A stretch of DNA of 64,000 nt from JAABRB01 sp963735025 (GTDB taxonomy: Bacteria > Pseudomonadota > Gammaproteobacteria > Burkholderiales > SG8-39): positions 744,001-808,000 of the forward strand of contig CAVTJG010000008.1 of NCBI GenBank assembly GCA_963735025.1. Reading direction: 5' to 3'. Positions 47,628-56,335 of the stretch are shown piece by piece. Positions within the stretch are counted from its first letter, which is position 1. Each line of letters begins with the position of its first letter. Made by a program: the position numbers and the translations under genes. The notes under the pieces were generated by a model. It was not told the DNA's origin. It did not search any database and saw nothing but the letters and a program-made list of their open reading frames with translations.

Positions 47628-48503
47628 TCAGAATCCGTACGCCACGCCGGCCGGTGTGAACGTGGCCCGCGCGCGCCGCGCCGAATGGCACTGCATGTTC
47701 ACTGCGACCGGATTCATGGTGATGTGCGTGGCGGCGAGCTCGACATGCACGGCGAAAGCGGTCGAATCGCCCCCGAGGCCCTGCGGTCCCACCCCGAGGC
47801 GGTTCACCGCAGCGGACAGCGCGTCCTCGAGCTTCGCCCCTTCCGGATCGTCGCAACGTGTCCCGAGCGGCCGGGTCGCGGCGCGCTTCGCGAGATGCAT
47901 GCAGAGGTCGGCCGTTCCCCCGACGCCGACTCCCACGATCGTCGGCGGGCAGGTCATTCCGCCGGCATCGAGCACGCAGTCCACCACGAAAGTCCGAATC
48001 GCATCGACGCCTTCCGCGGGAATCGCCATCCGCAGCCAGGAGTTGTTCTCGGATCCGGAGCCTTTGGGGATCATCTCGATCTCCAGCTTCTCCGGCGCAT
48101 CCGTGAAGTCGAAGTGGATGACGGGCACTTCCCGGCCCGTCGACGTGTGTGCATTGGAGCGCGATATCGGATGCACGACGGAGGAGCGCAGCGGATGCTC
48201 GCGCGTCGCCCGCTCGCACCCGCGGCGGATCGCGTCTTTCAGGCCGGCTCCGTCGACCGTGACGTCGCGGCCGATGACGACGTTGTAGATCGGAATCCCC
48301 GTATCCTGGCAAAGCAGGTTACGCGTCTCCTCGGCCACCGCGATGTTGCGGACCATCGTGCCGAGCACGCTCTTGGCCGTGGCGTGCGTCTCGCCCGCCT
48401 GCAGGGTCGCGAATCCCCGCTTGATGTCGTCGGGCAGCAGCTTGAGCGCCCGGATATAGAGCTCCTTCGCGGCTTCCTCGACCGCTGCGAGTTCGATCTT
48501 CAT
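47628..48503 (-). CDS. Class I fumarase/L-tartrate dehydratase-type alpha subunit (4Fe-4S)
   Basis: A 291-residue alpha subunit. It has three cysteines for a 4Fe-4S cluster in the expected places: LLCQDTGIPIYNVVIG, AGGMTCPPTIVGVGVGG and VNMQCHSARRARATFTP. Other family text includes VVHPISRSNAHTSTGREVPV and MIPKGSGSENNSWLRMAIPA. The cluster would bind the substrate hydroxyl or carboxylate in the dehydratase reaction. Fumarase, mesaconase and L-tartrate dehydratase share this fold. Position between a sulfonate-type ABC transporter and the SDH-like flavoprotein favours a role in the same pathway. Confidence 0.88.
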   Translation of the reverse strand: MKIELAAVEEAAKELYIRALKLLPDDIKRGFATLQAGETHATAKSVLGTMVRNIAVAEETRNLLCQDTGIPIYNVVIGRDVTVDGAGLKDAIRRGCERATREHPLRSSVVHPISRSNAHTSTGREVPVIHFDFTDAPEKLEIEMIPKGSGSENNSWLRMAIPAEGVDAIRTFVVDCVLDAGGMTCPPTIVGVGVGGTADLCMHLAKRAATRPLGTRCDDPEGAKLEDALSAAVNRLGVGPQGLGGDSTAFAVHVELAATHITMNPVAVNMQCHSARRARATFTPAGVAYGF

Positions 48504-48534
48504 CGCACCGCCCTCATTGCGCCTTCGCGCGGCA

Positions 48535-49419
48535 TCACCGCTGCATCCCCCACTTGCGGACCGTACGCTCCTCGATCGTGCGGAACACCACGTTCTCGAC
48601 CAGCAGCCCGATGATGATCACCGTGCCGAGCCCCGCGAACACGTAGTCGATCTGGAGCTCGTTCTTGTTCTCGAAGATGAACCAGCCCAGGCCGCCAGAG
48701 CCCGAGCTCACGCCGAAGACGAGCTCCGCGGCGATCAGCGTGCGCCAGGCGAACGCCCAGGCGATCTTGAGCCCGGCGAGGATCGAGGGGAACGCGGCCG
48801 GGATCAGGATCTGCGCGACGTAATTCAGTCCGGTCAATCCGTAGTTCTTTCCGGCCATCCGCAGCGTCTCGCTCACGCTCATGAACCCGGAGTGAGTGTT
48901 GAGGGAGAGTGGCCACAGCACCGCGTGGATCAGCACGAAGATCAGGCTTCCCTTGCCCAGACCGAACCAAAGCAGCGCGAGCGGCAGGAGCGCAATCGCC
49001 GGCAGCGGATTGAACATCGAGGTCAGTGTCGCGAGCAGATCGTTGCCAAAGCGCGTCGACACCGCAAGCGTCGTCAGCACGGTGGCGATTGCCACTCCCG
49101 CGACATAGCCCATGACCAGCACCTCGATCGACACCCAGGCCCGACGCAGGAGTCCGCCCGAGACGAGCGCGTCCCAGAACGCCTGCGCAGTGGCGCCGAA
49201 CGTGGGAAACATCAGCGCATTGTCGAGATAGGTGGAATAGAGCTGCCAGATCACCGCGAGCAGCACGAGAATGAACGCGCGCCGCACCGCGGTGACGTTG
49301 GTGATCCGCTCCCAAACGGAGAGCGGCCGCTCGATCGCGCCGATGTGGCTGACGTCGCCTGGCTCCCGGAAGAGCTCAGCTCGCACCGGCGGTGTCCTGG
49401 CCATAGTCGCGTCACTCAT
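48535..49419 (-). CDS. NitT/TauT-type ABC transporter permease
   Basis: A 294-residue permease from ATG 49419 that overlaps the ATPase end by eight bases. The membrane part begins AFILVLLAVIWQLYSTYLDN, has MFNPLPAIALLPLALLWFGL, then the docking loop RMAGKNYGLTGLNYVAQILI and IPAAFPSILAGLKIAWAFAW. These are typical SsuC/TauC features. It makes the pore with the ATPase and SBP of the same unit. It is intact, unlike the related transporter in the 2.6-7.8 kb region. Confidence 0.9.
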   Translation of the reverse strand: MSDATMARTPPVRAELFREPGDVSHIGAIERPLSVWERITNVTAVRRAFILVLLAVIWQLYSTYLDNALMFPTFGATAQAFWDALVSGGLLRRAWVSIEVLVMGYVAGVAIATVLTTLAVSTRFGNDLLATLTSMFNPLPAIALLPLALLWFGLGKGSLIFVLIHAVLWPLSLNTHSGFMSVSETLRMAGKNYGLTGLNYVAQILIPAAFPSILAGLKIAWAFAWRTLIAAELVFGVSSGSGGLGWFIFENKNELQIDYVFAGLGTVIIIGLLVENVVFRTIEERTVRKWGMQR

Positions 49420-50263
49420 GTCCTTCGACCTCCTCCTGCTCGATACGCTCGGCGAACAGCATGTCGTGAATACGCTGGCGCAGCACGCCGAACGCCTCGC
49501 CGTCCTGGCTTGCATGATCGTGTTCGTGCGCGTTCAGCTCGGCGCGCACCTGACCGGGGTGCGGCGACAGCACGAGGATGCGGCTGCCTACGACGATCGC
49601 CTCCTCGATCGAGTGAGTGACGAAGAGGACTGTAAAGCGCACATCGTCCCACAGCCGCAGCAGCTCCTCCTGCATCTTGCGGCGCGTCAGCGCGTCGAGC
49701 GCCGCGAACGGTTCGTCCATCAGCAGGATGTCGGGCTCCATTGCCAGCGCACGCGCGATCGCGACGCGCTGCTTCATGCCTCCAGAGAGCATATGCGGGT
49801 AGACATCGGTGAACTTGGTGAGATTGACCTTGTCGATGGCCGCGCGCGCACGCTCCGCGGCCTCTGCGGCGCCGTAGCGCCTGCTCGTGCGCATCGGGAA
49901 GGCCACGTTCTGCCTGACCGTCTTCCACGGCAGCAGCTGGTCAAACTCCTGGAACACCATCATCCGGTCGGGGCCCGGCCCGACGATGGTGCGGCCGTTC
50001 AGCCGGATCTCGCCCTCGGCCGGGGCGAGGAACCCGGCCACCCCCTTCAGCAGCGTCGACTTGCCGCAGCCCGAGGGCCCGAGCACGACGAACCGGTCGG
50101 CCGGAAACACCGAGAAGCCCACGCGATAGGTCGCCGTGACCAGATGCTCCCTGGTCTTATATTGCAGTGTGACACCGTCGACCTCGAGCAGCGGTCGGAC
50201 GGCTGGGTCCGGGAGCCCGGACGTGTGCGGTGCGGGGCGCGCCGGCATCTCGGCCGCCGCCAT
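49412..50263 (-). CDS. NitT/TauT-type ABC transporter ATPase
   Basis: A 283-residue ATPase. Walker A is GPSGCGKST, Q-loop MMVFQEFDQLLPWKTVRQNV, signature LSGGMKQRVAIARALAMEP, Walker B ILLMDEPFAALD, and the H-loop LFVTHSIEEAIVVG. All residues needed for ATP hydrolysis are present. It starts at ATG 50263, in the stop codon of the binding-protein gene (TGATG), so translation is coupled. It would drive import of a nitrate/sulfonate-like ligand; in this block a C3 sulfonate is the best guess. Confidence 0.92.
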   Translation of the reverse strand: MAAAEMPARPAPHTSGLPDPAVRPLLEVDGVTLQYKTREHLVTATYRVGFSVFPADRFVVLGPSGCGKSTLLKGVAGFLAPAEGEIRLNGRTIVGPGPDRMMVFQEFDQLLPWKTVRQNVAFPMRTSRRYGAAEAAERARAAIDKVNLTKFTDVYPHMLSGGMKQRVAIARALAMEPDILLMDEPFAALDALTRRKMQEELLRLWDDVRFTVLFVTHSIEEAIVVGSRILVLSPHPGQVRAELNAHEHDHASQDGEAFGVLRQRIHDMLFAERIEQEEVEGHE

Positions 50264-51276
50264 CAGCTCCCCGACAGGTCGTGGATCTCGGGAAAGAAGT
50301 AGTCCTTCCAGCTCGCGGGCTTGTTCTTCAGCGCCTGGACGCGGTACATGAAGTCAGCGTACTTCATCGTGTTCCGCGGCGTCAGCGTGAACTCGTTCTC
50401 GTCGTCGAGCACGATCTTGCGCACGAACTCAGGATCCAGCTTCGACTTCGTCGTACGCATGAAGACGTCGCTCGCGGCCGACTTGTCGGCGTTGATCATC
50501 GCCATCGCTTCCGTGAGCGCCTCGACGAACGCCTGGTAGGTCTTCGGGTTCTCGCTGCGGAACTTGCTCGTCGCCCAGACGACATTGAAGGTCGACTTGC
50601 CCCCGAGCACGTCGTAGGAACTCAGGATGCGACGTATGTTCGGATCCTGCAACTCCTGCTGCTGGAACGGCGGGCTGGTGAGGTGCCCGGTGATTTCGCC
50701 CTTGCCGGATAGCATCGCGGCGACGCCATCCGGATGGCGCATCGACACCGTGAGCTTGTCGAGCACCTGGTACTTGCCCGGACCGAACTCCTTTTCGGCG
50801 GCCATTTGCAGCGTGCGCGCCTGGACGGAGACCTTTACCGCCGGCAGTGCGATCTTGTCCTGCTCGGTCAGGTCGCGGATGCTCTTCACCTTCGGGTTGC
50901 GGGTGAGCAGATACAGCGGCATCGAGTTGATCGCCGCGACGCCCATGACATTGAGGTTGCCCTTGGTCTTGTCCCAGATCGTGAGCAGCGGGCCGACGCC
51001 GCCGGAGGCGAAGTCGAGGTTGCCCGAGAGCAGCGCATCGTTCATCGCCGCGCCACCGCTGAATCGCGACCAACTCACCTTGACCTCTCCGAGGCCGAGT
51101 TGCTTCGCGTGCTTCTCGAACAGCCCCTTGTCGCGCATCATCTGCAGAGGCAGGTAGCCGATGCCGAACTGCTCGGCAATGCGTACCTCGGAGACCTCCG
51201 CGTGCGCCGCGCCGGCGCCAAGCCCCATGGCAAGGCAGACCACGGCCAATCGGGTGATCAGCTTGATTCGTTTCAT
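50263..51276 (-). CDS. NitT/TauT-type ABC transporter binding protein
   Basis: A 337-residue periplasmic binding protein. Residues 1-26, MKRIKLITRLAVVCLAMGLG onward, are a signal peptide with cleavage near AHAEVSE. It reads IAEQFGIGYLPLQMMRDKGL, SWSRFSGGAAMNDALLSGNL, VGPLLTIWDKTKGN and EITGHLTSPPFQQQELQDPN, the patterns of aliphatic-sulfonate/nitrate binding proteins (SsuA/NrtA). It is intact and starts the transporter unit after a gap of about 150 bases from the DUF3604 gene, where a separate promoter may lie. Confidence 0.9.
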   Translation of the reverse strand: MKRIKLITRLAVVCLAMGLGAGAAHAEVSEVRIAEQFGIGYLPLQMMRDKGLFEKHAKQLGLGEVKVSWSRFSGGAAMNDALLSGNLDFASGGVGPLLTIWDKTKGNLNVMGVAAINSMPLYLLTRNPKVKSIRDLTEQDKIALPAVKVSVQARTLQMAAEKEFGPGKYQVLDKLTVSMRHPDGVAAMLSGKGEITGHLTSPPFQQQELQDPNIRRILSSYDVLGGKSTFNVVWATSKFRSENPKTYQAFVEALTEAMAMINADKSAASDVFMRTTKSKLDPEFVRKIVLDDENEFTLTPRNTMKYADFMYRVQALKNKPASWKDYFFPEIHDLSGS

Positions 51277-51422
51277 CTTTCACTCTCCCTGGTTGCGATG
51301 CCCGCCGCCCGGCTCTGCGCGAGCGGCGCCTCATTTCACATGTAATCGCGGCCTCTGACAACTCGAGATCGCTCGGAGGTGGGGCTCAGCCGCCGGCACT
51401 CCCGATCGCGGCCGCACCCCGA

Positions 51423-53666
51423 TCATCGAAACATATAGATCGGGCTCGACCAGACCAGATGGCCATCTTCCTGCGTCAAGCAGACGTAGAGCGCATTATC
51501 ACCCGCATCGCGCAGTGCGATACGGCGCTCGATTTGCACGTGTCGGTGGGGATTCTCGTCCGGCAGGCGGAAAACGCGAATCCGTCGCCCGATTCCACCT
51601 GCCTCGAACACGAGATCCTCGCGCCCGATATCGGACACCTTGATGTCGGCCTTGACGAGCGCCGTGTCGATGCGCAGGGTCCCGGCGCCCGGGTCGGCTA
51701 GCCACGCATCGAAGCCGCCGAAGTTGCCGGTGGAAAGCGCGGACCACTTCAGCTCTCCTGGTCCGAGCTGTTCGATTCGCTTGTCCAGGTTCCACATGTT
51801 TACCGGTCGCAACCGCTCGAACGCATTTCCGGTGAGTGTCGCGCCGCCGTCCCAGATCGTCTGGCGCCCGCGCCCGCGATATTCCGACCCTTCCCAGATC
51901 ACGCGGATGCGCCGCCCGAGCGCTGCTGCGTCGAACGGGCGCCAGGTCTCGAGCCGGGTCCGACCATTGCGAATCTCGATGCGCTCGATCGGCGCGGAGG
52001 CGGCCGCCTCGACCCGGAACGTGACCTCGCGATCGTTTGAACGGAGTATGTCCCCCATCATGGCGCTCGAGACGCGCTCGCTCCTCGTCGGGCCGAGATT
52101 CGGATCGTCGGCGAAGCGCTCGGCCGGCGCATCAAAAGCCGCGCGCACGTCCAGCAACATTCGGCACCCGGTCGTTCCGTAGTGGTGCCGCCTGCGCAGG
52201 GCGTCGAACAGTTCTCCGCGTGTCAATCCGGTGGCGAGCAGGCATGAAAGTCCGCCGTACGCGCCGAAGAGGGATGCGCCCGGATGACTCGCACCGTGTC
52301 GCCCCTTGTGTCCGTCGGAATTGGCGACGATCCCGACGCGGTAACCCTGCTCGAAGGCATCCTCGATCAGCCACTCGAACGTGCCCCAGTCCGAATGGAC
52401 TTCGACCGCGCGCTCGAGTCGCGCGTCGTGCGCGACCCGGATGTCCGCATAGCGCCCGCCGATGTGCGCGAACACGACGCAGTCCTCGTCCTTCAGCGCG
52501 GTGAAGAGGTCTCCCGCGCTGGTGGCGTCGGTTCCGACGTCCGACAGATCGTCCACCAGCGCGTGGGAGGAGCGGTGGATCTGGCGACCCTCGGTCATGA
52601 AAAGGACGTTGCGGTCGCCGCCAAGCCCGGTGTTTCCCGACCACTCGTATCCGGGAAAGATGACGAAGCGGCCTGCGCTGTCGAACTCGGCGGTCAGTCG
52701 ATTGAGCTCCTCCCAGAACGGCGTGGTGATCTGGAAATCGTTGCCCTGATGACTCATCGCGTCGAGGAAAGCGGCATCGCGCGCGAATTCGATCAGTTCG
52801 CGCGCCGAGTTGGTGCCGATCGTCTCCTCCGATTGGCCGTGGAGGTCGGCCCAGTAGGGCAGAAGCTGCGCGTCCGCGACGATGTCGAGGGGATTCGCTG
52901 CACACACGACGTTGCCCGTGTGATCCAGCACCTCCAGCGCCACCTGTGCAGGCGCGGCAACACGCAGATCCTCGAAGACTTTCGCGCGCTCGCCGGACCG
53001 CATCTCGAATTCGTCCGGCAGGCCGTCGATGCGCACGTTCGACCGCAGGCGAAACCGGCCCGCGACGCGCTCGCTCGGGTTGCCCCACATGTCCTCGCCC
53101 TTGAAACCGAGCCGGAATGGCTGCCCGGCGCGGCGCTGCGTGGGCAGGATCGCCTTGTAGAGGACCGGGGGACCGGCGACGATCGCGATTGTCGGCTGCT
53201 CCGGCAACTCGACGTAGTTGTAGGTCGCGATCGCGTCCACCAGCACGCGAAACTCGAACGTCGGCTCGCAGAACGTCTGCACGCGAATGCCCGGAGAGCC
53301 CTGCCGGCGGTCACCGAAGCGCACGACGATCCGATCGCCCTCGCGCAGGAAGCCGCGCATCACGCGAATGAAGAGCGTCTTGTCCCAGGGGCGGATGTTG
53401 CGCTTCTGGTCGTACTCCACCTGCAGTACCGCGCCGTTCGACGCTTCGACCGTCGTGTAGTTCCAGCCCTTGGGATCGGTGAACTGCGGCCGTCCCATGT
53501 CGCTTGCGAAGCGATGCACGATCTTGATCGAGCCGGTGTCGTCGATGCCGAAGTAGCCGGCCGTGTAGGTCACCGTGAATTCCTGGAAGCTGCCGGCTTC
53601 GAACGATCCGGTCGGGCTCACCTCGGCGCGTCCCATTCGGTGCGGCAGATAGGTCGAATGCGGCAT
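51423..53666 (-). CDS. DUF3604 family protein (PHP-like metal hydrolase), 747 aa
   Basis: A large protein from ATG 53666. The N-terminal 320 residues form a beta-rich part (AGYFGIDDTGSIKIVHRFAS and FRVLVDAIATYNYVELPEQP). Then comes the DUF3604 core of PHP-like TIM-barrel type: YWADLHGQSEETIGTNSARE, DAMSHQGNDFQITTPFWEEL, VIFPGYEWSGNTGLGGDRNV, VVFAHIGGRYADI and VGIVANSDGHKGRHGASHPG, which supply the His and Asp residues of a metal site. No signal peptide, so it is cytosolic. The activity of the family is unknown to me; hydrolysis of a phosphate, sulfate or amide-like bond is possible. It lies between the membrane anchors and the ABC transporter of the block. Confidence 0.8.
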   Translation of the reverse strand: MPHSTYLPHRMGRAEVSPTGSFEAGSFQEFTVTYTAGYFGIDDTGSIKIVHRFASDMGRPQFTDPKGWNYTTVEASNGAVLQVEYDQKRNIRPWDKTLFIRVMRGFLREGDRIVVRFGDRRQGSPGIRVQTFCEPTFEFRVLVDAIATYNYVELPEQPTIAIVAGPPVLYKAILPTQRRAGQPFRLGFKGEDMWGNPSERVAGRFRLRSNVRIDGLPDEFEMRSGERAKVFEDLRVAAPAQVALEVLDHTGNVVCAANPLDIVADAQLLPYWADLHGQSEETIGTNSARELIEFARDAAFLDAMSHQGNDFQITTPFWEELNRLTAEFDSAGRFVIFPGYEWSGNTGLGGDRNVLFMTEGRQIHRSSHALVDDLSDVGTDATSAGDLFTALKDEDCVVFAHIGGRYADIRVAHDARLERAVEVHSDWGTFEWLIEDAFEQGYRVGIVANSDGHKGRHGASHPGASLFGAYGGLSCLLATGLTRGELFDALRRRHHYGTTGCRMLLDVRAAFDAPAERFADDPNLGPTRSERVSSAMMGDILRSNDREVTFRVEAAASAPIERIEIRNGRTRLETWRPFDAAALGRRIRVIWEGSEYRGRGRQTIWDGGATLTGNAFERLRPVNMWNLDKRIEQLGPGELKWSALSTGNFGGFDAWLADPGAGTLRIDTALVKADIKVSDIGREDLVFEAGGIGRRIRVFRLPDENPHRHVQIERRIALRDAGDNALYVCLTQEDGHLVWSSPIYMFR

Positions 53667-53685
53667 GATGTGGCCCGTCGTCCGC

Positions 53686-54033
53686 TCAGACCAGCGCGAG
53701 CGCGTAGGCGAGGCCGGCTGCGAGCGCAATGCCGGCGGCCAGCGCGGCGAGGCTCTTCTGCCAGTTCCGCCAGGGAAGGAACTCCAGCGCCAGCAGACGC
53801 GCGCCACCGGTGAGATGCGCGGCAAGCAGGATCACGAGCGCAACCTCCGCCAGCTTGACGAGCGGCGCTTCGGTCCACCGCAGCGCGCCTGCCAGTGCGG
53901 CCTCGCCGCGCAGGGCTTGGCCCAGAACCAGGAAATGCGCCGGCAGGAACAGAGCGAGCGCAAGTCCCGACAGACGATGGACAAGAAAGGCCCAGTAACC
54001 CGGATGATTCCGCGCGCGCCAGTCCCGGCTCAT
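53686..54033 (-). CDS. SDH/fumarate-reductase-like membrane anchor subunit, second
   Basis: A 115-residue membrane protein with three spans. The first has YWAFLVHRLSGLALALFLPA, where HRLSG (His-Arg plus Ser-Gly) is the quinone-site motif of SdhC proteins and the following AHF provides a candidate heme-ligand His. Other spans are VKLAEVALVILLAAHLTGGA and LAALAAGIALAAGLAYALAL. It starts at ATG 54033 and overlaps the previous anchor by four bases. With the other anchor it would bind the iron-sulfur subunit and pass electrons to quinone. Confidence 0.8.
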   Translation of the reverse strand: MSRDWRARNHPGYWAFLVHRLSGLALALFLPAHFLVLGQALRGEAALAGALRWTEAPLVKLAEVALVILLAAHLTGGARLLALEFLPWRNWQKSLAALAAGIALAAGLAYALALV

Positions 54034-54374
54034 GCGTAGACCGCCCACACCGCGCGCCATCCGAGCCCGAGCAGCACGACCGCGATCAAGGCGACGACCG
54101 TGTCGAGGCCGCTGCCGCGCCATCCGGCCCATTCGTGAGCGATCGTCCGCAGCCCGATCGGGGCATGCACCGCGACGGCGAGCACGAATACGCCGTAGAA
54201 AAGCAGCCAGCCGACGCTGCCTTCGGTGCGCGCGAGGATCTCGGCCGCAGTGAGGCCGCCGCGCACGGCGTAGGACATCGTCACAAGATGCACCAGGACA
54301 GCCACACCGAGTACCCCCGCGCTCGCGCGTTGCGCGACCCACAGAAGAGCCTGTGTCCGCACGGCGCGCTTCAT
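54030..54374 (-). CDS. SDH/fumarate-reductase-like membrane anchor subunit, first
   Basis: A 114-residue membrane protein with three spans. The first begins ALLWVAQRASAGVLGVAVLV and is followed by HLVTMSYAVRGGLTAAEILA, where the QRxSAG motif and His are conserved in SdhC/SdhD-like anchors. The others are VGWLLFYGVFVLAVAVHAPI and VVALIAVVLLGLGWRAVWAV. It starts at ATG 54374 and overlaps the iron-sulfur-subunit stop by four bases. Two anchors of three spans each is the plan of a type C/D quinone-linked complex II. Confidence 0.8.
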   Translation of the reverse strand: MKRAVRTQALLWVAQRASAGVLGVAVLVHLVTMSYAVRGGLTAAEILARTEGSVGWLLFYGVFVLAVAVHAPIGLRTIAHEWAGWRGSGLDTVVALIAVVLLGLGWRAVWAVYA

Positions 54375-55090
54375 AGTTCGCCCTTCAGGGCAGCCAGGGC
54401 CGTCGCGCGCTTCAGGCCGGCGATCGACGCGGTAGGCGCGATCTCTTTCGGACAGCGCTCCGTGCAGCTCAAGTGCGTGTGACAGGCATGACACCCCGCG
54501 TCGCCCGCCACTGCCGCGAGTCGGATGGCGCGCGCAGCGTCCCGCACGTCGTTCACGAGCGTCCATGCGCGATTGAGCGCTGCTGGACCAAGGTACGCGG
54601 GATTCCATCGCACGACATCGCACGACGCGTAGCACACGCCACACCCGATGCACTCGATCGCCGCGTCGGCGGCCCGGCGCTCGGCTCGGTCCGGCGCAAC
54701 CACCGCGAAATCGTCCCGGCGCGTCGCGGTCGCCGAAAAGTTACCCTTCGCGCGCGCCCACTTGTCGAAGAATTCGCGCATGTCGGTGACCAGATCCCGG
54801 ATCACCGGCAGATTCGCGAGCGGCGCGATCTCGAGCGTGTTGTCGACAGCCACTTTCGCCACGTGCGTCCGACACGTCCACCGGGCCACGCCGTTGACCG
54901 TCATTGCGCACGAGCCGCACATCCCGACCCGGCACGCAAAACGGTAAGCAAGTTGCGGCTCGAGCCGGCGCTGGATGTACGTGACCACGTCGAGCACCGT
55001 CTGGCTTTCACGGCGAGGCACCTCGTAGGCGCGGAACGCGCCGCGCGAGTCGCCCCGCCACACGCGGACGCGCAGGGTCGAAGCGCTCAC
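54371..55090 (-). CDS. SDH/fumarate-reductase-like iron-sulfur subunit
   Basis: A 239-residue electron-transfer protein from GTG 55090, which overlaps the suyB stop (GTGA). The 2Fe-2S cluster motif is FACRVGMCGSCAMTVNG with a further Cys in RWTCRTH. A 4Fe-4S motif IECIGCGVCYASCDVV and a cluster-binding segment CHACHTHLSCTERCPKEI follow. Text such as RAWTLVNDVRDAARA also fits SdhB. It passes electrons from the flavoprotein to the membrane anchors. The flavoprotein is encoded 8 kb further down the same strand, with a transporter and fumarase between, an unusual split of a complex-II gene set. Confidence 0.88.
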   Translation of the reverse strand: MSASTLRVRVWRGDSRGAFRAYEVPRRESQTVLDVVTYIQRRLEPQLAYRFACRVGMCGSCAMTVNGVARWTCRTHVAKVAVDNTLEIAPLANLPVIRDLVTDMREFFDKWARAKGNFSATATRRDDFAVVAPDRAERRAADAAIECIGCGVCYASCDVVRWNPAYLGPAALNRAWTLVNDVRDAARAIRLAAVAGDAGCHACHTHLSCTERCPKEIAPTASIAGLKRATALAALKGEL

Positions 55091-56262
55091 GCGCTTTCGT
55101 AGAGACGGGTGATGACGAATTCGCGGTGGCCGAGGGCCTCCGCGGCGGTGAGGCGCCCGTTCGCGGTTCGCAGCAGGCATTCGAGCGCCGCGTCGCCGGC
55201 CTGATCGGGCGTCATCTCGCGACGCAGCAGCCCCGAGACGTCCACGTCGATGTGCTCGGACATCGTGCGCACCGTGCGCGGATTCGCGCAGAGCTTGATG
55301 ACCGGCAGGATCGGATTGCCGATCACATTGCCTTGACCGGTCGGGAAGAAATGCACCGCGAAGCCGGAGGCCGCGCACAGCGTCACCATCTCGGCCGCCG
55401 CGGACGAGGAGTCCATGAACCAGAGGCCGGGGCCGGTCGGCTCCTCGGCCTTGTCGAGCACGCCGTCGACCTTGCACTTGCGGCCGATCTTCTGGATGTT
55501 GCCGAGCGCCTTCTCCTCGATCGTGGTGAGTCCGCCGGCGATGTTGCCCTTGGTCGGCTGCGACTCGGAGAGGTCGCTCGTCTTGTGGCGATTCACGACT
55601 TCCTGGTAGCGATTGAACATCGCCATGAACTGCTCGCGGACCTGGGGCGTGCGACAGCGCTCCGCGACCAGGTGCTCGCCGCCGGTCAGCTCGGTCGTCT
55701 CGCCGAACACGAGGGTCGTGCCCAGCGGATAGAGCTTGTCGAACGCATTGCCGACGGTGGGATTGGCGCCGCAGCCCGATGTCGTATCCGATTCGCCGCA
55801 CTTCGTCGAGACCCAGAGATCCTTGATCGGGCACTCCTCGCGACGCAGCTCCGACGCCCACTGGACGTACTCCTTCGCCGCTTTGGAGGCGCGCATGATG
55901 GTGTCGTGATCGCCGTGCAGCTCGATCCCGAATCCGGAGACGGGCTTGCCGGTCTTCGCGATCCCGTCGACTACCCGTTTCGTCCAGCCCTCCTCGATGC
56001 CGATCACCACCACGGCAGCGACGTTCGGGCTCGACCCCGTGCCGATCAGGGTGCGGAAGTACAAATCCAGATCGGCACCAAACTGCAGACGCCCGTAGGG
56101 ATGCGGCAGCGCGAGCGTGCCCTTGATGTTGTTCCCGACCGCCTCGGCCGCGGCATTCGATATGTCGTCGACCGGCAGGATGATGACGTGGTTGCGTGCA
56201 CCGACGCGGCCGTTCTCGCGGCGGTAGCCCCAGAAGGTGGCCTTGGAGAGATCCATGCTCAT
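55087..56262 (-). CDS. suyB: (2R)-sulfolactate sulfo-lyase beta subunit SuyB-like (UxaA family)
   Basis: A 391-residue large subunit of the UxaA/altronate-dehydratase family, the length expected for SuyB. I start at ATG 56262 (MSMDLSKATFWGYRRENG). It shows NGRVGARNHVIILPVDDISN, VVVIGIEEGWTKRVVDGIAK, CGESDTTSGCGANPTVGNAF with the metal-binding Cys and His region, and FGETTELTGGEHLVAERCRT. SuyB, with the small SuyA, cleaves (R)-3-sulfolactate to pyruvate and sulfite. The separate small and large subunits argue for SuyAB; a two-part altronate or galactarate dehydratase is the alternative. It is followed at once by the iron-sulfur subunit. Confidence 0.82.
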   Translation of the reverse strand: MSMDLSKATFWGYRRENGRVGARNHVIILPVDDISNAAAEAVGNNIKGTLALPHPYGRLQFGADLDLYFRTLIGTGSSPNVAAVVVIGIEEGWTKRVVDGIAKTGKPVSGFGIELHGDHDTIMRASKAAKEYVQWASELRREECPIKDLWVSTKCGESDTTSGCGANPTVGNAFDKLYPLGTTLVFGETTELTGGEHLVAERCRTPQVREQFMAMFNRYQEVVNRHKTSDLSESQPTKGNIAGGLTTIEEKALGNIQKIGRKCKVDGVLDKAEEPTGPGLWFMDSSSAAAEMVTLCAASGFAVHFFPTGQGNVIGNPILPVIKLCANPRTVRTMSEHIDVDVSGLLRREMTPDQAGDAALECLLRTANGRLTAAEALGHREFVITRLYESA

Positions 56263-56335
56263 GTTTGAAAATCCTCGTAGCAGCCACGACACCGGACTGC
56301 GCCGGGGTCGCGGGGGTGGCGCTGTCGCCGGAGCG

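Noticed and set aside
46970..48503. Fumarase-like pair as plain L-tartrate dehydratase TtdAB
   Set aside because: Not excluded by sequence, but no tartrate carrier (TtdT) or TtdR is near, and the surrounding SDH-like, SlcC/ComC-like and SuyAB-like genes fit a sulfonate route better. Kept as alternative only.
54371..56287. 638-residue frame that would fuse SuyB-region text with the iron-sulfur subunit
   Set aside because: The first part is the wrong frame of suyB (Arg-rich nonsense). The true iron-sulfur gene starts at GTG 55090 in the suyB stop.
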